A stretch of 64,000 nt of DNA from Paractinoplanes ovalisporus (GCF_016834655.1 NZ_JAENHP010000004.1:744001-808000), one strand, 5' to 3'. Positions 40,996 to 49,539 are shown, numbered from the stretch's first letter. Translations and numbers: made by a program. The notes: generated by a model from the letters alone, not told the origin.

Positions 40996-41208
40996 TTACT
41001 TTCCGGCCCACTCGTAGCCGTCCTCAAGGACGATGCGCTCGGCGACCTTCACGATGTCCTCGTGGTGGCGGTTGCCGTGGTGGCCGCAGAACGCCAGCTC
41101 GCCGCCGCTGGTCAGCGTGACCACCAGCTTGGCGGCGGCGCTGCAACGGTCGCAGCGCTCGGTCATCGCGGCAACGGTGGTGATCTCGGGCGACAGCAGG
41201 CTGGACAT
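40996..41208 (-). CDS. DUF7455-type small zinc-finger-like protein
   Basis: A 70-residue protein starting at ATG 41208 with AAGGAGAG upstream. CDRCSAAAKLVV and GGELAFCGHHGNRH give a C-x2-C ... C-x-H-H metal-site pattern, characteristic of a small, widespread actinobacterial family of unknown function. The longer upstream frame lacks a ribosome site. Confidence 0.8.
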   Translation of the reverse strand: MSSLLSPEITTVAAMTERCDRCSAAAKLVVTLTSGGELAFCGHHGNRHHEDIVKVAERIVLEDGYEWAGK

Positions 41209-41523
41209 ATCGCTCTCCTTGCTCAGTGGCGGTGTGTAGCGGTACGCCGTGTCAATCGGCCCTCCGCCCCGCAGCTTTAGCTGTTCTCTTCGATCTTCCA
41301 GCGGCCCGGTGCGGGGCTGGAGGCGTTGCAACCCAGGTGCAACCGGGTCGCCCCCATCCTTCCCCCAACCGGGCCTCAGCATGCGTTTCCGAGCGGGTGA
41401 ACTGGCTGACACCGGTATTGGTCACGGCCCTTCGGCCTAAAGGCCGGACCGTGCAACCTCCTGCGGTTAGCGTGAGAGCGCGAACCGGCACGGAACGTGA
41501 CATCAGAACCACCGGGAGGATCC
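41209..41523. other. 315-base intergenic region with a TcrA-box-like repeat
   Basis: No gene seen. GCAACCC-N4-GCAACCG at 41328-41345 fits the TcrA box with one mismatch, ~180 bases before the receiver gene. A CACGG/CCGTG-bounded imperfect hairpin (41424-41454) lies nearer that gene. No sigma-FliA promoter was found. Confidence 0.45.
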
Positions 41524-41922
41524 ATGTCGCAGGCGCCCGCACCCGAGACGCGGCCCACGGTCCTGGTCGTGGACGACGAGGAGGATCTGCGCGACATCAT
41601 GCGCCGGATGCTCGAGCGCCGCGGCTTCGCCACCCTCATCGCCGGCGACTCCCAGCAGGCCATCGCCGCCTGCCGCGAGCATCCGGGCGACATCGACATC
41701 CTGGTCACCGACCTGGGCCTGCCCGGCGTCTCGGGCGGCGAACTGTCCCGGTCGGCGACCCAGCTGCGCCCCGAGATGAGCGTCGTCTACATCTCCGGGC
41801 TGCCCAAGGAGCTTGCCGTGGCCGACGGGCTGATCGGCGAGGACGCGCTGCTGGTGAAGAAGCCGTTCAGCAGCGAGGTGCTGGTTCAGACTCTGCGCTC
41901 GGTGCTGGGCGAGAACGAGTAG
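41524..41922 (+). CDS. Single-domain response regulator
   Basis: A 132-residue receiver (VLVVDDEEDLRDIMRRMLER, phospho-acceptor Asp in ILVTDLGLPGVSGGE, Lys in LVKKPFSSE) with no output domain. ATG 41524 follows GGGAGGATCC. It may work with the nearby PAS histidine kinase as a phosphorelay or partner-binding switch. Its 3' end overlaps the convergent methyltransferase gene by 37 bases. Confidence 0.85.
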   Translation: MSQAPAPETRPTVLVVDDEEDLRDIMRRMLERRGFATLIAGDSQQAIAACREHPGDIDILVTDLGLPGVSGGELSRSATQLRPEMSVVYISGLPKELAVADGLIGEDALLVKKPFSSEVLVQTLRSVLGENE

Positions 41923-42662
41923 GGGACAGTCAGCTCCCCGAGCCGCCAACGGGCGGGGCCGTCGAGCACCGGCCAGCCCTCCGCCCGCATCCGCCGGCAG
42001 GTCGCCAGCCAACGCTGACGCGGCCCGAACGGGGTCGCCTCGGTCTCCCACGCCCGGCCCAGGGACTGCAGCAGCGTGTGTACCGGCTCGCCCGGCACGT
42101 TGTGGTGGATCAGCGACTTGGGCAGCCGCTCGGCGAACGTCGCCGGATGGTCCAGATCGGACAACCGGGCGGAAAAGGTGAGCGTGCCCGGCTCGCCGGC
42201 CTCGACCACGGCCCACGTGGCGATCCGGCCCAGCTCGTCGCAGGTGCCCTCGACCAGCACGGCGCCGGTCGCGGTCATCGCCGTCCACGCCGCCGCGACC
42301 TCCTCCTCCGCATACTGACGCAGCACGTTGAAGGCGCGCACCACCGTCGGGCGCAGACCGGCCAGCTCGAAACCGCCCCGGCGGAACACCAGGTGCGGGG
42401 GATCGGCATGCGGCTGGGCGGCTTCCACCCGTACGGGATCGATCTCCAGCCCCACCACCGTGACGTCCGGGCGCACGGATGCGGCCAGACGGCTCCGGAG
42501 CTCCACCGCGGTGACCGGGGTGGCGCCGTAGCCGAGATCGATGACCAGCGGCTCCGCGGCGGCCCGCAGAAGATCACCGCACCGGTACGCCACGTAGTTG
42601 TCGACGCGGCGCAACCGGTTCGGATTGGTGGTCCCGCGGGTGATCTCGCCGACGGGTCTCAC
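41886..42662 (-). CDS. Class I SAM-dependent methyltransferase
   Basis: A 258-residue protein with the SAM-binding motif LVIDLGYGATPVTAVEL (motif I) and VVGLEIDPVRVEAA (motif II). Substrate unknown. GTG 42662 is 2 bases from the upstream SDR stop, so the two form an operon. The last 12 codons overlap the receiver gene on the other strand. Confidence 0.8.
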   Translation of the reverse strand: MRPVGEITRGTTNPNRLRRVDNYVAYRCGDLLRAAAEPLVIDLGYGATPVTAVELRSRLAASVRPDVTVVGLEIDPVRVEAAQPHADPPHLVFRRGGFELAGLRPTVVRAFNVLRQYAEEEVAAAWTAMTATGAVLVEGTCDELGRIATWAVVEAGEPGTLTFSARLSDLDHPATFAERLPKSLIHHNVPGEPVHTLLQSLGRAWETEATPFGPRQRWLATCRRMRAEGWPVLDGPARWRLGELTVPYSFSPSTERRV

Positions 42663-42664
42663 GC

Positions 42665-43420
42665 CTACTTCTCCCGGTGGACCTTGTGCTGGGCGGCCTG
42701 CGCGATCGGACGCACCACGATGCGGTCGAGATTGACGTGTTGGGGACGCGTCGCGGCGTACGCGATGATGTCCGCGATGTCGTCCGCCACCAGCGGTTCC
42801 CGTACGCCCTCATAGATGGCATCGGCCCGGGCCTGGTCACCGCCGAACCGCTTGAGCGAGAACTCGTCCGTACGCACCATGCCCGGATCGACCTCGATGA
42901 CGCGTACGGGCTTCCCGGCCAGTTCCAGCCGCAGCGTCCCGACCAGGGCCGTCTGGGCGTGTTTGGCCGCCGTGTAACCACCGCCGCCCTCATAGACCGT
43001 GAACGCCGCCGTCGAGCCGACCGTCACGATCGTCCCGGCCCCGCTCGCGACCAGGGCCGGCAGCAGCGCCTGGGTCACCCGCAGCGAGCCGAGCACGTTC
43101 ACGTCGTACATCCACTGCCAGTCGGCGACCGCGCCCGACTCGACCGGGTCGAGCCCCTGCGCCCCGCCCGCGTTGTTGACCAGCAACGTGACCGGTCCGC
43201 CCAGGTCGGCGACGGCCGAGGTCAGCGCCGCCACCGACTCGTCGGACGTGACGTCGCACTCGACCGCGGTGGCCGCCGAGCCGATCTCCTTGACCAGGGC
43301 CGCGAGCCGGTCGGCGCGCCGGGCCGCGGCGACGACGTGGAAACCCTCGGACGCGAGCCGGCGGGCGGTCGCCGCCCCGATGCCGCTGGACGCGCCCGTG
43401 ACCACTGCGATGTTCTGCAT
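42665..43420 (-). CDS. Short-chain dehydrogenase/reductase
   Basis: A 251-residue classical SDR: NAD(P)-binding AVVTGASSGIGAATARRLA, LLVNNAGGA, catalytic Ser in VGSTAAF and YTAAKHA (YxxxK), and PGMVRTDEF. The Arg residues after strand 2 (AARRADR) suggest NADPH use. Substrate unknown. ATG 43420 gives MQNIAVVTG; the frame runs 10 codons further upstream. Confidence 0.85.
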   Translation of the reverse strand: MQNIAVVTGASSGIGAATARRLASEGFHVVAAARRADRLAALVKEIGSAATAVECDVTSDESVAALTSAVADLGGPVTLLVNNAGGAQGLDPVESGAVADWQWMYDVNVLGSLRVTQALLPALVASGAGTIVTVGSTAAFTVYEGGGGYTAAKHAQTALVGTLRLELAGKPVRVIEVDPGMVRTDEFSLKRFGGDQARADAIYEGVREPLVADDIADIIAYAATRPQHVNLDRIVVRPIAQAAQHKVHREK

Positions 43421-43544
43421 GCCCCCATCCTTCCCGATGACTTGGGTCACCCCGGAGTGACTGGATGGTGGTTCAGGGCACCGCGGCGGGGAAGATTAGT
43501 GACTGCGCAACAATTTGCGTGACACCCGTCCAGGAGGATTGATC

Positions 43545-44813
43545 GTGGCAGAATGGCCGACCCCCCGGCGCATCGCCACTCTCTCGGTTCACACGTCCCC
43601 GCTCGAGCAGCCGGGCACCGGTGACGCCGGCGGCATGAACGTGTACATCGTCGAGGTTTCGAAGCGGCTGGCCCGCCTCGGCGTCGAGGTCGAGATCTTC
43701 ACCCGTGCCACCCGCAGCGAGCTGCCCCCGAAGGTCGAGATGGCCCCCGGCGTCTGCGTACGCCACATCACGTCCGGCCCGTACGAGGGGCTCTCGAAGG
43801 AGGAGCTGCCCGCCCAGCTGTGCGCCTTCACCAACGGCGTGCTGCGGGCCGAGGCGGCACGCCCGCCGGGCTACTACGACCTGATCCACTCGCACTACTG
43901 GCTCTCCGGCCAGGTCGGCTGGCTGGCCCGGGAACGCTGGGGCGTGCCGCACGTGCACACCGCGCACACCCTGGCCAAGGTGAAGAACCGGCTGATCGCG
44001 GCCGGTGACCGCCCCGAGCCCAAGGCCCGGGTGATCGGCGAGGAGCAGGTGATCGCCGAGTCCGACCGGCTCGTCGCGAACACCCGCTTCGAGGCGCAGG
44101 ACCTGGTCGCTTACTACGACGCCGACCCGGCCCGCACCACGGTCGTGCAGCCCGGCGTCGACCTCGACCGGTTCCGTCCGGGCGCGAGCGAGCGGGCCCG
44201 GTTCGGGCTGCCCGAGCGGGGCAAGGTGATCGCCTTCGTCGGCCGGATCCAGCCGCTCAAGGCGCCCGACGTGCTGATCTCGGCGCTGGCCGCGATGAAC
44301 GACCCCGACACCACGCTGGTCATCTGCGGCGGGCCGAGCGGCACCGGGCTCGACCGCCCGAGCGCCCTCATCGAGCTGGCGACCTCGCTCGGCGTGGCCG
44401 GCAAGGTGGTCTTCCTGCCGCCCCAGAACACCGAGGGGCTGGCCGCCCTCTATCGCAGCGCCGACCTGGTGGCGGTGCCGTCCTACAACGAGTCGTTCGG
44501 GCTGGTCGCGCTCGAGGCGCAGGCCTGCGGCACCCCCGTGGTGGCGGCCGCGGTCGGTGGCCTGGTGACCGCGGTGCGGCACGGGATCAGCGGCCTGCTG
44601 GTCGACGGGCACGACCCCTCGACGTGGGCCAAGGTGCTCGACGACCTGCTGGCCCAGCCCCGCGAGCTGCGACGGCTGGCGGCGGGGGCGGTCGCGCACG
44701 CGTCCGACTTCTCCTGGGACCGTACGGCCGAGGGTCTGCTCCGGGTCTACCGTGAGGCCGTGACCGCGCACCGGGCCCTGATCGCGAAGCGCCTGGAGGC
44801 GTACGCATGGTGA
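43545..44813 (+). CDS. mshA: MshA D-inositol-3-phosphate glycosyltransferase
   Basis: A 422-residue GT4 enzyme that makes the first mycothiol intermediate from UDP-GlcNAc and inositol 3-phosphate. N-terminal TSPLEQPGTGDAGGMNVYIV is the MshA signature. The nucleotide-sugar site has FVGRIQPLKAPDVLI and the E-x7-E motif in YNESFGLVALEAQACGTPVV. The GTG 43545 follows AGGAGG. It overlaps the ybjN-like gene by 7 bases, an arrangement common in actinobacteria. Confidence 0.94.
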   Translation: MAEWPTPRRIATLSVHTSPLEQPGTGDAGGMNVYIVEVSKRLARLGVEVEIFTRATRSELPPKVEMAPGVCVRHITSGPYEGLSKEELPAQLCAFTNGVLRAEAARPPGYYDLIHSHYWLSGQVGWLARERWGVPHVHTAHTLAKVKNRLIAAGDRPEPKARVIGEEQVIAESDRLVANTRFEAQDLVAYYDADPARTTVVQPGVDLDRFRPGASERARFGLPERGKVIAFVGRIQPLKAPDVLISALAAMNDPDTTLVICGGPSGTGLDRPSALIELATSLGVAGKVVFLPPQNTEGLAALYRSADLVAVPSYNESFGLVALEAQACGTPVVAAAVGGLVTAVRHGISGLLVDGHDPSTWAKVLDDLLAQPRELRRLAAGAVAHASDFSWDRTAEGLLRVYREAVTAHRALIAKRLEAYAW

Positions 44814-45295
44814 CCGAGCTGATCGAGAAGGTGCTGACCGACCGCGAGCTGGAGTGGGAGAGCACCGGCCCCGCCTCGTACGTGGTCACGCTCCCCGGCA
44901 CCCACAAGCTCAAGACCGCGGTCAACCTGATCGTCGGCGAGCACGCGCTGCGCGTCGAGGCGTTCGTGATGCGCCGTCCCGACGAGCGGCACGAGGAGCT
45001 GTGGGCCTGGCTGCTGAGGCGTAACGCCCGCACGTACGGGGTCTCGTTCTCGATCGACGCGGCGGGCGACGTCTATCTGACCGGCCGGGTGTCGCTCGGC
45101 GGCCTGGACGAGGACGAGCTGGACCGGTTGCTGGGCGCGGTTCTCACGTACGCCGACGAGTCGTTCGACACGATGCTCGAGATCGGCTTCGGCTCGTCCA
45201 TCCGGCGCGAGTGGGAGTGGCGGGTCAAGCGGGGCGAGTCCCTGGCCAACCTCCAGGCGTTCAAGCACCTGGCTCCCCAGACGGACGAATCCTGA
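44807..45295 (+). CDS. YbjN-domain protein
   Basis: A 162-residue YbjN-family protein (TAVNLIVGEHALRVEAFVMR and LLRRNARTYGVSFSIDAAGD). YbjN proteins have a type III secretion-chaperone-like fold and no agreed function. Its genetic coupling to mshA is conserved in actinobacteria. The end of the gene is duplicated in tandem just after the stop. Confidence 0.85.
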   Translation: MVTELIEKVLTDRELEWESTGPASYVVTLPGTHKLKTAVNLIVGEHALRVEAFVMRRPDERHEELWAWLLRRNARTYGVSFSIDAAGDVYLTGRVSLGGLDEDELDRLLGAVLTYADESFDTMLEIGFGSSIRREWEWRVKRGESLANLQAFKHLAPQTDES

Positions 45296-45341
45296 TCGCC
45301 GCAAACACCTGGCTCCCTCAGGCGGACGAATCCTGATCGCC
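45263..45341 (+). repeat. Tandem ~40-bp duplication at the end of the ybjN gene
   Basis: Two near-identical copies: 45263-45300 (the last codons and stop) and 45303-45341 (downstream, with a few changes). A recent tandem duplication is the simplest explanation; the second copy leads into the terminator. Confidence 0.8.
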
Positions 45342-45362
45342 CCCGACTCGGGGCGGGTTTTC
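45338..45362 (+). terminator. Terminator after mshA-ybjN
   Basis: CGCCCC/GGGGCG 6-bp stem (45338-45343, 45350-45355) followed by GGTTTTCC. Confidence 0.7.
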
Positions 45363-45661
45363 CTCGGCGATAGGAAATTGCCGATGAATGCGGAGTGAAC
45401 GGCGCCGCCGATCGGCCTCCCCTTCCGTCTCGTCTCCGAAGAAGGGCGCCGACGGCAGGAAACTTTCCTTCCCGGTCGACCGCCCGCAGAAGATCACGTC
45501 GATCTCGGAGGGCGTGCGAACGCATCGACCGCGGTCCCGTCACCCCGTGTCGTGTCCGGACTGCGGCTTTAATCCGGTCCAGTTGTGGGACAGGTCATGG
45601 GCCGATCGGCCAATTGTCGATGACTGTGATGGTGCAGACAGATGGCGGACAGCCAGTTGGC

Positions 45662-45690
45662 TTGTCTGCCTTGACTGCCCCAACTAGCGT
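45662..45690 (+). promoter_or_regulatory. Putative housekeeping-type promoter for the candidate RNA
   Basis: TTGTCT-N17-TAGCGT, a reasonable match to TTGACA-N17-TANNNT, ending 6 bases before the proposed RNA start. Confidence 0.45.
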
Positions 45691-45696
45691 AATCAA

Positions 45697-45896
45697 TGGA
45701 CGTCGGACCGTTAGTTCGGGGAACTGGTGGATCGGAGACGATCGCCGCGGCCGACGTTTGGGGACGGGTGGCATAAGCCGTTGGGGGACGGCGCGACCCG
45801 AGACCGGCGGTTAGTGCGGGCGACGCCTATGGGGATGGGCGTCGTCCGCCGCCGCCGGTGCCAACTGAGGACGGCCCAAGTGGCCGTCATTTTTTG
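45697..45896 (+). ncRNA. Candidate ~200-nt structured small RNA with repeated GGA motifs
   Basis: Between a plausible promoter and a strong terminator, with no ORF of note. Hairpins: 45708-45730 (10 bp with G-U pairs, GGG loop), 45730-45743 (GATCG stem, GAGA tetraloop), 45777-45792 (GCCGT/ACGGC), 45818-45847 (10 bp, loop TATGGGGATG), then the terminator. By eye there are nine GGA motifs, four of them in GGGGA context and several in or beside loops. This resembles CsrA-binding sponge RNAs such as CsrB, but the function is an inference. Confidence 0.45.
45870..45896 (+). terminator. Strong isolated Rho-independent terminator
   Basis: GACGGCC-CAAGT-GGCCGTC followed by ATTTTTTG. It lies ~570 bases after the nearest upstream stop, behind another terminator, so it must serve a separate transcript. 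Confidence 0.9.
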
Positions 45897-46014
45897 TCTG
45901 CGGGTGCCTGTGGACAACCCGCTTCATGGCCTCGTCGGGGCGTAAAGTCCCCACCCTGCCCTGGGTGGCTGGGGGTGGCGGTGGGTTTAGTGGGAGAGGA
46001 AGACGCCTCCCTCC

Positions 46015-47241
46015 TCAGCTGACCTCGGCGACGGCTGACGTCTCGTCGCGGATCGCGGCCACCCGGCGCTCCCGCGGTCGCCCGGCCAGCAGATGCAGGC
46101 CCGCTGCCAAGGCCCCCAGCACGCCCACCACGACCCAGTGCGCGTCCCCGAGGTATTGCAGACCGGCCCCACCCACCGAAGGCGCCAGGAACGACGCGGC
46201 GGGGAACGTCAGGAAGAACACCGCCTGGTAACGGCCCCGCAGAGCCAACGGCGCCAGCTCAGAGTTGATCTCGGCGTTGGGCGGGGCGGCCAGCATGCTG
46301 CCGACGGTCCAGATCGCGGCGGCCAGCAGATACCAGGCCAGGTGGTCGGCGAAGGCCAGCACGCCGAAGCCGACGCCGTCGACCAGCAGGGCCAGCGCCA
46401 GCACCCGGTGCTTGCGGTGGCCGTCGATCAGGCGGGGCACGAACAGCTGGCCCAGCACGATCAGGGCGCCGCCGAGGGCGACCACCGAGCCGTACGCGGC
46501 GGGGGAGAGGCCGTCGGCGTGCATCGCCAGCGGGACGATCGTGTTGCTCTGGGCGTAGATCAGCGCCTGCAGCAGGGTCAGTCCCACGAACACCAGGAAG
46601 ATCCGGTCGGTGAGCACGGTGCCGAGGCCGCCGGCGCGAGGGCGGGACGGGGAGGACGGCGTACGGAGGGTCTCGGGGACCTTCCAGGCGATCAGGATGC
46701 CGGTGACCAGGGTGCAGGCGCCGTCGATCAGGAACAGGCCCACGTAACTCCACTGGGCCAGCAGCCCGGCCAGCAGCGACGCCCCGGCCAGGCCCAGGTT
46801 GAGCGCCCAGAACTGCAGGTTGAACGCGCGTGACCGCTTCTCGGCGGGAGTGACGTCGATGATCGCGGCCACGAAGGCCGGACTGGCCATCGACTGGGCC
46901 ACGCCGAGCAGCGCGCACCACACCGCGATCATGACGAGGTCGCTGCTGAAGGCCAGCGCGAGCAGCGCCGCCACCGTGGTGAAGTGCGAGGTCAGCAGCG
47001 TGCGGCGACGTCCCCAGCGGTCGGTCAGGACGCCGCCGGTCAGGCTGCCGAGCAGACCCCCGATTCCGTACGTCCCCACGATGAGCCCCGCCTGAGCGGT
47101 GCCGGCGCCGCGTTGCGAGGTCAGGTAGAGCGAGAGGAACAGGATCGCGAACCCGCCGACCTTGTTGATCAGCAGGCCGGTCCAGAGGTACCAGTACGTC
47201 GCGGACAGCCCGCCGGCCGTGTCCCGCAGCCATGCCCGCAC
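46015..47241 (-). CDS. MFS transporter (distal of tandem pair)
   Basis: A 408-residue major facilitator with 12 membrane helices. The loop 2-3 motif GGVLTDRWGRRRTLL is a clear MFS motif A, and FVPRLIDGHRKHRVLAL marks the second half. Similar to drug/proton antiporters of the MdtH kind; the substrate is unknown. The GTG start at 47241 lies 43 bases after its paralogue, so the pair is probably one operon. Confidence 0.86.
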   Translation of the reverse strand: MRAWLRDTAGGLSATYWYLWTGLLINKVGGFAILFLSLYLTSQRGAGTAQAGLIVGTYGIGGLLGSLTGGVLTDRWGRRRTLLTSHFTTVAALLALAFSSDLVMIAVWCALLGVAQSMASPAFVAAIIDVTPAEKRSRAFNLQFWALNLGLAGASLLAGLLAQWSYVGLFLIDGACTLVTGILIAWKVPETLRTPSSPSRPRAGGLGTVLTDRIFLVFVGLTLLQALIYAQSNTIVPLAMHADGLSPAAYGSVVALGGALIVLGQLFVPRLIDGHRKHRVLALALLVDGVGFGVLAFADHLAWYLLAAAIWTVGSMLAAPPNAEINSELAPLALRGRYQAVFFLTFPAASFLAPSVGGAGLQYLGDAHWVVVGVLGALAAGLHLLAGRPRERRVAAIRDETSAVAEVS

Positions 47242-47284
47242 CCGGCGCCCCCGCTATAGGTAACTGTCTTAACAGATGCGGACG

Positions 47285-48565
47285 TTACCGCGCGGGCGGT
47301 GCGTCGGCCAGCGGCTCGGCGATCGAGGGCACCGGCGGAGGCTCGGCGACGGGAGCCGAGGGCGAGAGCAGCGCGATACGCCGCCGGCGGCTCGGCCCTG
47401 ACACGAGGTGCCCCACGGCGACCAGCGCACAGACGACGAAGCAGCCCAGCCACAGGGCCGTATTGCCGAGATGTTCCTGCGTGAGGCCACCCGCGATCGG
47501 GGCCAGGGCGGTGCCGGCCGACCAGCTCAGCGAGTTGAGCCCCTGGTAGCGCCCGCGCATCGAGGCCGGGGAGAGCGCGGCGACCGTGGTCGCGTTGCTG
47601 GGCGACTGGATCATCTCGCCGAGCGTCCAGATCACCACGCTCAGCGCGAAGAACCAGGATGCGTGGGCGAACGCCGTGAGCCCGAAGCCGACACCGATGA
47701 TCAGCGACCCGAGCGCGAGGACGCGGGCCGGCTCGCGCCCGCCGATCAGCCGCGGCACGAACAGCTGCCCGAGCACGATGAGCACACCGTTGACCGCGAT
47801 CACCCAGCCGTACGTCGCCGCCGACAGCCCCTCCGTGGTCATGGCGATCGGCAGCGTCGACATGTGCTGCATCATCACGACGATGCCGAAGACCGAGACC
47901 AGCAGGTACGCCAGGAAGACGCGGTCGCGCAGCGCGGTGATCATGCCGCCGGAGTCGCGGGTCCGATGCCCCTCGGGCGCTCGAGCGGGCCGGGTCTCGC
48001 GGAGGAAGACGAGGCAGATCAGGGCGGTGACCAGGGTCGTCCCCGCGTCGACGACGAACAGCAGCAGGTAGTCGACCTTGGCGGCCAGCCCGGCTCCGAC
48101 CGCCGAGAGCGCGAAGCCCAGGTTGATCGCCCAGTAGTTGAGCGAGAACGCCCGCACCCGGTCGTGCTCGGGCACGACGTCGACCATCATCGCCGAGAAG
48201 GCCGGGCGCACCGCCTCGGTGAACAGGCCCAGCGCGAACGTCGCGGCCAGGATCTGGCCGTAGTCGTGGGCGAGACCGAGCACGAGCATGAGGGCGGCCG
48301 CCCCGAACTGGGCGGTCAGCATGGTCGGTTTGCGGCCCCAGCGGTCGGCCAGCACCCCGCCCAGCGTGGTGCCGAGGGCGCCCCCGACCCCGTACAGGCC
48401 GATGACCAGGCCGGCCTGGCTCTGCGAGAAGTGCCGGTCGGCGGTCAGGTAGATCGCCAGGAAGATCACGACGAACGAGCCCAGGCGGTTGATCAGCGTG
48501 CCGGTCCAGAGCAGCCAGAACTGGCGTGGCAGGCCACCCACAGCCTGGTCGAACCATCCCCGCAC
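47285..48565 (-). CDS. MFS transporter (proximal of tandem pair)
   Basis: A 426-residue MFS protein, clearly paralogous to the next gene (shared LINRLGSFVVIF/LINKVGGFAILF, GGVLADRWGRKPT, FVPRLIGG and RGRYQ). The GTG start at 48565 is preferred for its GGGGGAA site over an upstream ATG at 48637. The Pro-rich C-terminal tail is unique to this copy. Probable small-molecule exporter, substrate unknown. Confidence 0.86.
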   Translation of the reverse strand: MRGWFDQAVGGLPRQFWLLWTGTLINRLGSFVVIFLAIYLTADRHFSQSQAGLVIGLYGVGGALGTTLGGVLADRWGRKPTMLTAQFGAAALMLVLGLAHDYGQILAATFALGLFTEAVRPAFSAMMVDVVPEHDRVRAFSLNYWAINLGFALSAVGAGLAAKVDYLLLFVVDAGTTLVTALICLVFLRETRPARAPEGHRTRDSGGMITALRDRVFLAYLLVSVFGIVVMMQHMSTLPIAMTTEGLSAATYGWVIAVNGVLIVLGQLFVPRLIGGREPARVLALGSLIIGVGFGLTAFAHASWFFALSVVIWTLGEMIQSPSNATTVAALSPASMRGRYQGLNSLSWSAGTALAPIAGGLTQEHLGNTALWLGCFVVCALVAVGHLVSGPSRRRRIALLSPSAPVAEPPPVPSIAEPLADAPPAR

Positions 48566-48604
48566 GTCATTCCCCCGTAAGTAGCGCCCGGCCTTCATTC
48601 CCTT

Positions 48605-48639
48605 ACATGGAAAGAGCGAGCGCAACCGGGTTTCCATGT
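48605..48639. promoter_or_regulatory. Inverted repeat between divergent MFS and gpmA genes
   Basis: Perfect 9-bp arms ACATGGAAA / TTTCCATGT separated by 17 bases. Its position 40 bases upstream of the MFS start and 61 before gpmA fits an operator. Confidence 0.45.
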
Positions 48640-48699
48640 GGTGGTCGCCACTTCGGGGTCGCGGCCCGCAAGGAAACGGGCTGCGGCAGGATGGAGGTC

Positions 48700-49446
48700 A
48701 TGACAGGGACTCTGGTGCTGCTGCGACACGGCAACAGCGAGTGGAACGCCAAGAACCTCTTCACCGGTTGGGTCGACGTCGACCTCGACGCCAAGGGCGA
48801 GGCCGAGGCCCGCCGCGGTGGCGAGCTGCTGAAGGAGAGCGGCGTGCTGCCGGACGTGGTGCACACCAGCGTCCTGCGCCGCGCCATCCGGACGAGCGAG
48901 ATCGCCCTGCACATCACCGACCGGCACTGGATTCCGGTCAAGCGGTCGTGGCGGCTCAACGAGCGCCACTACGGCGCCCTGCAGGGCAAGGACAAGAAGC
49001 AGACCCTCGAGACGTACGGCGAGGAGCAGTTCATGCTCTGGCGCCGGTCCTACGACGTGCCGCCGCCGCCGATCGAGGCCGGCTCGGAGTTCTCCCAGTT
49101 CGACGACCCGCGCTACGCCCTGCTGCCGCCCGAGGCCAAGCCGAAGGCCGAGTGCCTGAAGGACGTGCTGGTGCGGGCCCTGCCCTACTGGTACGACGAG
49201 ATCGTTCCGGACCTGCGCGCCGGCAAGACCGTGCTGGTGGCCGCGCACGGCAACTCGCTGCGGGCCTTCGTGAAGCACCTCGACAGCATCTCGGACGAGG
49301 CGATCTCGAAGCTGAACATCCCGACCGGCATCCCGCTGCGCTACGACCTCGACGACGACCTGCGCCCGCTCAAGCCGGGCGGCGAATACCTCGACCCCGA
49401 GGCGGCGAAGGAAGCCGCGGCCGCGGTCGCCAACCAGGGCCGCTAG
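48700..49446 (+). CDS. gpmA: 2,3-bisphosphoglycerate-dependent phosphoglycerate mutase
   Basis: A 248-residue dPGM (GpmA) of glycolysis, interconverting 2- and 3-phosphoglycerate. The phosphohistidine motif LVLLRHGNSEWN, NLFTGWVDVDL, LNERHYGALQGKDK and the second catalytic His in VAAHGNSLRA are all present. ATG 48700 gives the usual length; ATG 48691 would add three residues. Confidence 0.95.
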   Translation: MTGTLVLLRHGNSEWNAKNLFTGWVDVDLDAKGEAEARRGGELLKESGVLPDVVHTSVLRRAIRTSEIALHITDRHWIPVKRSWRLNERHYGALQGKDKKQTLETYGEEQFMLWRRSYDVPPPPIEAGSEFSQFDDPRYALLPPEAKPKAECLKDVLVRALPYWYDEIVPDLRAGKTVLVAAHGNSLRAFVKHLDSISDEAISKLNIPTGIPLRYDLDDDLRPLKPGGEYLDPEAAKEAAAAVANQGR

Positions 49447-49476
49447 AAACGGCCGACCACGGCCCCGGAAACAGCA

Positions 49477-49511
49477 GAAGGCCGGGACGCCCCCGTGGCG
49501 TCCCGGCCTTC
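49477..49511. terminator. Bidirectional terminator between gpmA and phoU
   Basis: A perfect 15-bp stem (49477-49491 with 49497-49511) and 5-base loop between convergent genes. Confidence 0.85.
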
Positions 49512-49539
49512 GCCCCGACCGGGCGAGCGAAAGAACCGC

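Larger units (their letters stand above)
45363..46014. other. Gene-free region of ~650 bases with candidate ncRNA
   Basis: No credible protein gene: the open frames are short and lack family features. 45363-45661 shows nothing that I can name. 45662-45896 holds a promoter, structured RNA and terminator (listed separately). 45897-46014 is a G-rich tail before the MFS gene end. Confidence 0.6.

Noticed and set aside
45388..45814. Short plus-strand frames of 99 and 139 codons in the ybjN-MFS gap
   Set aside because: No ribosome site, no homology pattern, overlapping frames of Arg-rich sequence; the CPDCGFN stretch alone is not enough.
45697..45896. Assigning the candidate RNA to RNase P, tmRNA, SRP RNA or 6C RNA
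   Set aside because: None of their conserved sequence motifs are visible, and the C-rich loops of 6C RNA would be on the other strand.
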